From positions 1-46,641 of the forward strand of contig VFJK01000001.1 in assembly GCA_009886125.1 (NCBI GenBank): a stretch of 46,641 nucleotides of DNA, in the 5' to 3' direction. Positions 41,301-46,641 of this stretch are shown here, in pieces. The position numbers and the translations under genes were made by a program. How positions within the stretch are numbered: the stretch's first letter is position 1; each line of letters starts with the position of its first letter. Origin of the DNA: Geobacter sp. GTDB taxonomy: Bacteria; Desulfobacterota; Desulfuromonadia; Geobacterales; DSM-12255. The notes below the pieces were generated by a model, which worked only from the letters and a program-made list of their open reading frames with translations, was not told where the DNA came from and searched no databases.

Positions 41301-42559
41301 TACTGCTCGACCTCTACCAACTGCTGATATACAAATCTCTGCAGAGTCGAGATATCTTCCAGCCCGCTTATCAGACGTTCTCTGGAGGCCTCATCGAGAT
41401 CGTCCGGATTGAGGAAAAGGTTGCCGTCAAGAGATCCCGTACCTAATTCGATCCTTACGAACTGGCGCATGAAATCCTGATAAGCGACAAGCAGTCGATC
41501 CGCCAGAGTAACCCCCAGGTTTCCTGCGGCCAGCACAGCTTTTAACCGGGCGATCGTTGCTGTCCCGGTAACACCCTGAGCAACGGCCAGCATCCTTGCA
41601 CATGCTACGAGAGGATCGATGGCCAACTCCTTCAGAGAAAACTCGCCCCGGTGCTTTCCGCTCCTTTCAGTCTTGATCCGTCCGAAAATACTCAGGGCAA
41701 GCGGCATTACGGCAACGGTCTTTGCCAGATGCCAGAATCTGTCACCTGAAACAACTTCAGCAAGAAGCTTTCCCGTATGGGTCAACAAGGATTCGGACAA
41801 CTCCCTGTCTCCGCATATCCAGCGTAAATCTGCAGCAGTCTCCAACATCCTGGAGAAAAGCAGTTCGTCGCTTTCACTGCCTGACATCGAAGACCCTGGA
41901 TCTGCTCCCCTGAGCGGTGCTGACACAAAAGATTCCCATTCTGATCGGGAACCGGACCAGAACAGATTGCCGCCCTTGAACAGACTCCGGCTTACTGACG
42001 GGAAGCGGACTGAAAGAACTGCCATGAGCCTGATAGCCAGATCATCCAGATACTCTCTCTCTTCCGGATCAGAATCCTGAAATATAAAAAAGAAACTGCT
42101 CCTCTCGCCGAGGATCACTTCCCGCCTGCCCATCTCACCGGATACCATGAGAGCTGTCGGAACATCCGGAGGGAACCGTCCTTCCTGATGCAGCAGATCC
42201 ATTGAGTGGATAAGGGCTGTCGAGACAAGTTTCTCATTGAAAGCGCAGGAGAGCTCATGGATCCTGTTAACAGACGCCCGTGCTGCAAACTGCTCGGCGA
42301 GAAGCCGGTCGAATCGTTCTGCATAGCCCAGGATCTCATCGGAAAAACGGATCGCCCCCAACCCTGAGACCAGTCTCCCGATCTCTTCAGAGGAGCTCAA
42401 ACCTGCAGACGCCTCTTGTTTCAGTTCATCCCTGAGTGTGTACAGAAGGTCGAGAGACTCCGCTGTCCCCTCCATAGAGAGGCGTGCAAGAACTTTTTTC
42501 TGAAAATCCTCGGCCAACGCCTTTGTCCCTTTTGAGGTCATTATGGCGCTTACTTTCAT
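41300..42559 (-). CDS. DUF294-type nucleotidyltransferase-like protein, catalytic residues lost
   Basis: I start it at 42559, five bases after GGAGG; an ATG four codons earlier has no ribosome-binding site. The 419-residue protein has the DUF294 layout: a helical front, a nucleotidyltransferase core SGEMGRREVILGERSSFFFIF (about 140-160), and a DUF294_C-like helical domain (about 275-400). Active members have G-S-x-G-R-x-E followed by DQDN. Here G, G-R and E remain but the DQD triad reads RSS, so catalysis is unlikely. DUF294 genes are commonly found beside Na+/acetate-type symporters, as here, and are thought to regulate them. It is coupled to the TIM-barrel gene. Confidence 0.7.
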   Translation of the reverse strand: MKVSAIMTSKGTKALAEDFQKKVLARLSMEGTAESLDLLYTLRDELKQEASAGLSSSEEIGRLVSGLGAIRFSDEILGYAERFDRLLAEQFAARASVNRIHELSCAFNEKLVSTALIHSMDLLHQEGRFPPDVPTALMVSGEMGRREVILGERSSFFFIFQDSDPEEREYLDDLAIRLMAVLSVRFPSVSRSLFKGGNLFWSGSRSEWESFVSAPLRGADPGSSMSGSESDELLFSRMLETAADLRWICGDRELSESLLTHTGKLLAEVVSGDRFWHLAKTVAVMPLALSIFGRIKTERSGKHRGEFSLKELAIDPLVACARMLAVAQGVTGTATIARLKAVLAAGNLGVTLADRLLVAYQDFMRQFVRIELGTGSLDGNLFLNPDDLDEASRERLISGLEDISTLQRFVYQQLVEVEQ

Positions 42560-42585
42560 ATTCGCCTCCATGGAGCAAAACAGTT

Positions 42586-42638
42586 AGGAGCCGTTACGAA
42601 ATAAGTGTTACATTTCAAGCTATTTCGTTACGGCTCCT
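42586..42638. repeat. 18-bp inverted repeat (long hairpin) between symporter and DUF294 genes
   Basis: AGGAGCCGTTACGAAATA (42586-42603) and TATTTCGTTACGGCTCCT (42621-42638) match as an inverted repeat at all but one pair, with 17 bases between. It lies 63 bp after the symporter stop. There is no clear T-run, so it may be an mRNA-stabilising hairpin or a dispersed repeat rather than a terminator. Confidence 0.6.
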
Positions 42639-42700
42639 TATGCCGTTCTTGCCACAGCATATGTAACAGTTATTTTATTCCGACGGCTTAGAACTCAGGG

Positions 42701-44230
42701 TCACTGAATCTCTCCGTGTACCTCTTCAGCAAGGAATCTCCGTATCTCCTCGGATGGCGGCCTGGTGAACCGGGATACGATTATCATCACCATGATAACG
42801 AGTGGTGCACCGCAGAGAGCAGACGCGGTAATCGGCAAGAGCGTGTTTACCAGCGGCACTGCAGCTCCGAAAAGCGGCTGGGCAAACGTGATCAACAGCC
42901 CGGTCAGCATCCCCGAAATAACACCGTATCTGTTTGTCCCGCTCCACCAGATTCCAAGCAGGAAGGCAGGGAAGATGGTGTTACCGGCCAGCGCAAAAGC
43001 AACCGCCGCGATCTCGGCAATTAGTCCGGGTGGATTCATGGCGCCTATAAGGACAATAAAGGCAAGAACCAGGGTCGCTCCTTTCGCTATCGACATCCTC
43101 TGTGATTCGCTCGCGTGAGGGTTTATCATCCGGTAATAGATGTCGTACGAGACTGATGCCGCACCGGTCATAAGGAGACCGGCAACCGTGAAGAATGCCG
43201 CACTGACGGCACCTGCGGCAAGCATGCCGATGAGCCAGGACGGAAGACCGCCCATGACAGCGGTCCTGAGGACGATGATGTCGGCCATCTTCTCGGCGGT
43301 GCCGGGCGGGAGGATCATCCCGGCCCGTGCCTCCAGAAGCCTGCCGAATACGGCATATGCCGGGGCAGACCAGTAAATGAGGGCTATGAAGAAAAGTCCC
43401 CAGACAACACTCCAGCGAGCATCACGAACATTGGAGACGGTGTAGAATTTCGATAATACATGCGGAAGACCGGCTGTCCCGAACATCAGCGTAAAGCAGA
43501 GTGCCGTCCACTGGAACAGCCCGAAATGACTGAACGAACTGGACATATTGATCCCGAATTCGGATGAAAGATCGGTCATCGCCCTGCCGTATCCGAACTG
43601 CGGCAGCGCCCAGAAATAGCCGAGCCGGTAAGCCAGGAACATAAGCGGCAGGATGAACGTCACGATGAGGACGAAGTACTGCAGCTTCTGGCTCCGGGCG
43701 ACCCCCATGACCCCTGACAGGACGATGTACGCCATAAAAATCACCGCCCCGATGACGACCCCTTGACTGTACCCGGTCCCCAGAAGCCAGGCAAAGACCA
43801 TTCCGATCCCCTTGAACTGTGCCATGCTGTAGATCAGGGTAATGAGTATGGAGATTATCGCCGAGATGAGCCGGGCTGATGGAGACTCATACCGCTCGCC
43901 GATAAAGTCAGGAGCCGTGTATTTCCCGAAACGGCGAAGCTGTCCGGCAAGCAGGACGAGCAGAAGGACATAACCGCCTGTCCAGCCGATCACATACGCA
44001 AGAGCTGCGTATCCATACAGGTATACCAGACCGGCGATCCCGAGGAAACTCGCTGCGCTCATCCAGTTGCTGGCGATAGCCGCCCCGCCGCCTATCCTTC
44101 CGGTATAACGCCCCGAAAGGCCGTACTCGGAGCCTTCACGCGTCTTATACAGCAGCCCGGCAACGACAAAAAGGAGCAGTACTCCGAACACGACAAGCAT
44201 CGGGATTATCTTCTGGCCTGAATCAATCAT
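42701..44230 (-). CDS. Sodium:solute symporter (acetate permease-like)
   Basis: The 509-residue protein has about 13 membrane helices and SSS family signatures: GGGAAIASNWMSAASFLGIAG near the first helices, YTAPDFIGERYESP, a GTAGLPHVLSKFYTV segment typical of ActP-like members, and GALMNPPG-type loops. It would import a carboxylate such as acetate with Na+. Its ATG overlaps the DUF4212 subunit gene by eight bases. In Geobacter, proteins of this kind serve acetate uptake, which would feed the TCA cluster in this window. Substrate identity is inferred. Confidence 0.85.
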   Translation of the reverse strand: MIDSGQKIIPMLVVFGVLLLFVVAGLLYKTREGSEYGLSGRYTGRIGGGAAIASNWMSAASFLGIAGLVYLYGYAALAYVIGWTGGYVLLLVLLAGQLRRFGKYTAPDFIGERYESPSARLISAIISILITLIYSMAQFKGIGMVFAWLLGTGYSQGVVIGAVIFMAYIVLSGVMGVARSQKLQYFVLIVTFILPLMFLAYRLGYFWALPQFGYGRAMTDLSSEFGINMSSSFSHFGLFQWTALCFTLMFGTAGLPHVLSKFYTVSNVRDARWSVVWGLFFIALIYWSAPAYAVFGRLLEARAGMILPPGTAEKMADIIVLRTAVMGGLPSWLIGMLAAGAVSAAFFTVAGLLMTGAASVSYDIYYRMINPHASESQRMSIAKGATLVLAFIVLIGAMNPPGLIAEIAAVAFALAGNTIFPAFLLGIWWSGTNRYGVISGMLTGLLITFAQPLFGAAVPLVNTLLPITASALCGAPLVIMVMIIVSRFTRPPSEEIRRFLAEEVHGEIQ

Positions 44231-44546
44231 GAGACCGCTCCCCTTTTCTGTCTCGCCGCTCTGTCAGACGATCCATGAAGAGATTAAAGAGTGCACAGAT
44301 AATGATGAACCAGAGCGGAAGCATCTGGGCGGTAAACCAGAAGTGAAACGGAAGATTGAAAAAAGTGAACCCTTCGAGCCAGCTCATACCGGAAGGGGGT
44401 ACAGAGAGCTTCAACCAGAGCTGAAAACCGAAGACAGCAACACCCCATCCGATCAGGACAATAATCATTGCCAGAATCTCGCCCTTCATGGCACGTGACT
44501 TCGGGCGAAAAAGATTTACGTCAAACTTTCCGTCCGGGCTGTTCAT
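44223..44546 (-). CDS. DUF4212 small subunit of sodium:solute symporter
   Basis: The 107-residue membrane protein has two hydrophobic segments (about 28-46, MIIVLIGWGVAVFGFQLWL, and 76-93, LPLWFIIICALFNLFMD) and the W-x-EGFTFFNLPFHFWFTAQ motif of DUF4212. It is the partner subunit of SSS transporters. AAGGAGG lies before ATG 44546. It is the first gene of the minus-strand operon running to gspB. Confidence 0.88.
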   Translation of the reverse strand: MNSPDGKFDVNLFRPKSRAMKGEILAMIIVLIGWGVAVFGFQLWLKLSVPPSGMSWLEGFTFFNLPFHFWFTAQMLPLWFIIICALFNLFMDRLTERRDRKGERSHD

Positions 44547-44571
44547 TCCAGAGCCTCCTTTTTCGACTTTT

Positions 44572-44583
44572 TCAACCGGTTGA
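44572..44583. promoter_or_regulatory. 12-bp palindrome upstream of symporter operon
   Basis: TCAACCGGTTGA is a perfect palindrome 26 bp before the DUF4212 gene and could be an operator. There is no independent support. Confidence 0.25.
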
Positions 44584-44613
44584 TACCCATCCGGGAGCTC
44601 CCGACCGGGAATG

Positions 44614-45807
44614 TTACTTCATGACTTCGCGAAGTACAGACGTCGCATAAGAGCCTTTCGGCAACGTGAACTCAAGGAGCAGTGCCCCATCCTCAAAAGC
44701 GACAGAGACCTCCTTCAAGGGTATCCTCAGGGGGCGACGCTCTCCGCTGAGCCGGTACCTGCCTTCACCGTTGAACGTCTCGGGTGACAGCCCTGATCCT
44801 TCAAGTATCCCCGCCTCGACCATTGCCACACTCCCCTGCGGAAGCAGCATCTTACTCCCGATCATCGGACCGGTCGGGGAGATCTCGAAAGATGCAGCCC
44901 TTGGGGCAGCCTCGTCCTGATCCAGGGCCAGAAAACAGGCGCCGTTCACATGCTTGAAAGCGATATCCCCGGACTCGATAGAGTCCAGATAGTCGATCCG
45001 GGCAGCAAGTACCTTGTCAAACAGAGATGACTGGGCAGCGGAAACATACAGGGAGATCAGCCGCGGATGGACTGTTTTCACTGCTCTCTGCCAATCTCCC
45101 GGCTTGCGGAGAAGAGAATGTATGACCTCGCGCTCGGTGCGGCAGTGAGAAGGCAGGATTTCAAGTGCTTCAGTAAACATACCTGCCTGAAACGCAACGA
45201 TCGCCTTTTGCCAGCGCTCATCCTGGACCAGCTCCGGACTCCCGATCAACGCAGTGACAGCTCCTTCAAAGTCACCCTGAAGAAGCCTGACCCCGATATC
45301 AGCCGAGTTCCCCTGACTGCCGTACCGCTGTTCGCCGAAAAAATTGGGCACTCCCCTGCGGCAAAGGACCGAAAAAACGGCATTCGCTTTCTCAACAGGG
45401 TTAGCAGAGACATCCCGGACCCGTATCCTGAAACTGTTGCCGGCAAGATGTCCGAGCCTCAGCTTGTTGGCATGCCGGACAGCAGAGATGACCTTGATCC
45501 CGGAGATCTCGACCGCTTCGACCTGTTCAGGAGTCACCCCCGGGATCGAGACCGTCTGCCTCGTGATACCACGGGCATCCTTCATCCCGGCATACCCCAT
45601 GTCCCTCTCCGAAACACCGAGCACTCTTGAAATCCGTCGCAGCATCTCAAGCGTCGTCAGCCCCCGCTTCTCGATCAATGCATACACGTGTTCACCGCTG
45701 CCTGACGCTTCGTACAGGGGAAGCTCGGTGACTTCGAAATCTTCGGCAGAAGCCTTGAAAATGCCGCCTGTGCCGGGCAGGCCTGCTGTTAGATACGGAT
45801 GCTTCAT
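44614..45807 (-). CDS. truD: tRNA pseudouridine(13) synthase
   Basis: The start at 45807 follows GGAAGA and leaves one base after the trmB stop. The 397-residue protein has the TruD catalytic motif GYAGMKDARGITRQ with the nucleophile Asp, the N-terminal GGIFKASAEDFEVTELP, and NFFGEQRYGSQGNSADIG in the insertion region. It converts U13 of tRNA-Glu to pseudouridine. A TTG/ATG reading from 45831 would overlap trmB. Confidence 0.93.
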   Translation of the reverse strand: MKHPYLTAGLPGTGGIFKASAEDFEVTELPLYEASGSGEHVYALIEKRGLTTLEMLRRISRVLGVSERDMGYAGMKDARGITRQTVSIPGVTPEQVEAVEISGIKVISAVRHANKLRLGHLAGNSFRIRVRDVSANPVEKANAVFSVLCRRGVPNFFGEQRYGSQGNSADIGVRLLQGDFEGAVTALIGSPELVQDERWQKAIVAFQAGMFTEALEILPSHCRTEREVIHSLLRKPGDWQRAVKTVHPRLISLYVSAAQSSLFDKVLAARIDYLDSIESGDIAFKHVNGACFLALDQDEAAPRAASFEISPTGPMIGSKMLLPQGSVAMVEAGILEGSGLSPETFNGEGRYRLSGERRPLRIPLKEVSVAFEDGALLLEFTLPKGSYATSVLREVMK

Positions 45808-45808
45808 A

Positions 45809-46429
45809 TCAGATCTTCCGGTAATGGACAAAGTGTATGTTCTTCCCTTCTGCCATGAATTTCAGCATGTATTTGGACCGGTGATACCCTTCAAGATCGT
45901 GCCGGGAAAGATCAGGCGACTGCATATTCTGAAAGCCCTGCTGCTGCGGCATGAACTGCGCTACATCTTCGCCGTAATCCTCGAAATCGGTCGCAAAGTA
46001 GAAGTCCGCACCCGGCTGCATATAACCTTTCAGAAATTCAATAAAAGCGCTGTTCACCAGTCGCCTTTTCCGGTGCCGCAGTTTCGGCCACGGATCAGGA
46101 CAGTTGATATACACGGCGCAGAGCGACTCTTCAGGGATCTGCTCAGTGATGAACTCACGCGCCTCCACCCGCAGAACACGGACATTCTGTATCCCGTGCT
46201 TTTCCAGACGCTTGCAGGTCTTGTTGCACCCCTTGTTGTAATAGTCTATGGCGATGAAGTTCCTATCCGGAAAGTCGGCTGCCGTCTTTGCCATAAAATC
46301 GCCGATTCCGCAGCCGATCTCCAGCGCAAGCGGGTTTTCATTCCCGAATACAGTGCTCCACTCAACCCTGCTCTTTATATCTTCGCTGCCGAGAAAAAGC
46401 GGCGACCTGATCTCTATCATCCTCTGCAT
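45809..46429 (-). CDS. trmB: tRNA (guanine-N7-)-methyltransferase
   Basis: The 206-residue protein has the SAM-binding [12 protein letters not shown] motif, the acidic IAIDYY loop, the family motif [18 protein letters not shown] and the C-terminal T-D-F-E and [11 protein letters not shown] region. It makes m7G46 in tRNA. truD follows immediately on the same strand, giving a tRNA-modification operon. The typical active-site text FPDPWPK reads NCPDPWPK here, a small change. Confidence 0.93.
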   Translation of the reverse strand: MQRMIEIRSPLFLGSEDIKSRVEWSTVFGNENPLALEIGCGIGDFMAKTAADFPDRNFIAIDYYNKGCNKTCKRLEKHGIQNVRVLRVEAREFITEQIPEESLCAVYINCPDPWPKLRHRKRRLVNSAFIEFLKGYMQPGADFYFATDFEDYGEDVAQFMPQQQGFQNMQSPDLSRHDLEGYHRSKYMLKFMAEGKNIHFVHYRKI

Positions 46430-46629
46430 GAGAAAACCCTGTAATCACAAAATAGTTCGGCAACCGTAATTTCAACAAAGTAGCATAAGAGCGGTAACTG
46501 TTGAAGTATAAATAAGGGTTCGTCTCAGACATCAGTGCGTAAATCGCACTTTTAAAAGTTGAAAAGCATGAGTTCCTTCAGGTAGTTATGGAAGTGCGAC
46601 CAACCATATCTATCTTTTAGGAGGAACCC
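46430..46629. other. Intergenic region with possible left end of a mobile element
   Basis: The 200-bp gap contains GTGCG/CGCAC hairpin sequence (46532-46546) and GGGTTCGTCTCAGACATCAG (from 46518) ahead of a strong ribosome-binding site. It could be the upstream region of an insertion-sequence transposase, but the right side is outside the window. Confidence 0.25.
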
Positions 46630-46641
46630 ATGCTTGTCGAA
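46630..46641 (+). CDS. First codons of a gene running off the right edge
   Basis: ATG at 46630 follows AGGAGG (46619-46624) with five bases between and encodes MLVE before the window ends. The identity cannot be told. The strong ribosome-binding site makes a real start likely. Confidence 0.5.

Overview
The window reads as a chromosomal segment of a Geobacter-like bacterium (Desulfuromonadales/Geobacterales). This rests on gene content: an oxidative TCA cluster (sucA, sucB, lpd, an Aquifex-type aconitase), a two-subunit NADPH-linked flavoprotein/iron-sulfur oxidoreductase resembling SfrAB of Geobacter, a solute:Na+ symporter with its DUF4212 partner, and gene orders I remember from G. sulfurreducens (sucA-sucB...lpd-acn; sfrA-sfrB-M29-coaE-iclR-usp). 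The species cannot be named from sequence alone.

Layout. 1-5.0 kb: an ABC-F ATPase cut by the left edge, an RNase E/G protein with a long Lys/Arg-rich tail, and scoAB (3-oxoacid CoA-transferase) followed by a 23-codon remnant of a 3-hydroxybutyrate dehydrogenase whose middle is gone. 5.0-18.3 kb: sucA and sucB, an inserted vapBC pair and an exported phosphoesterase, then lpd, aconitase, mltG, a large response regulator (REC, DUF4388-like, J-like, TPR) and a small secreted Spy/LTXXQ-type repeat protein.

18.3-30.5 kb is an accessory island. It opens with a ~176-bp MITE-like element with terminal inverted repeats flanked by a 6-bp direct repeat. Then come a TumE/TumA-like toxin-antitoxin pair, a 37-codon gene, an Xre-ImmA/IrrE pair, a type I restriction-modification locus, an unknown gene, a WYL-domain regulator reading divergently, and a HicAB pair. 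The restriction locus is the most unusual part: five tightly packed minus-strand genes in the order hsdR, C39-like cysteine peptidase, hsdM, hsdS, C45-like Ntn hydrolase. The last gene is joined to hsdS by a TAATG overlap. Two extra hydrolases are therefore built into the operon, and the pair downstream encodes a third protease fold (ImmA). A palindromic site next to the WYL gene start and a G8 tract at the hsdR ribosome-binding site suggest control points.

30.5-46.6 kb returns to core functions: sfrA/sfrB, an M29-type aminopeptidase with coaE, an IclR regulator, a UspA protein, gspA/gspB, a TIM-barrel protein coupled to a degenerate DUF294 nucleotidyltransferase, the symporter with its small subunit, and truD/trmB. 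The right edge carries the first codons of a further gene. I saw no tRNA, rRNA or CRISPR array.
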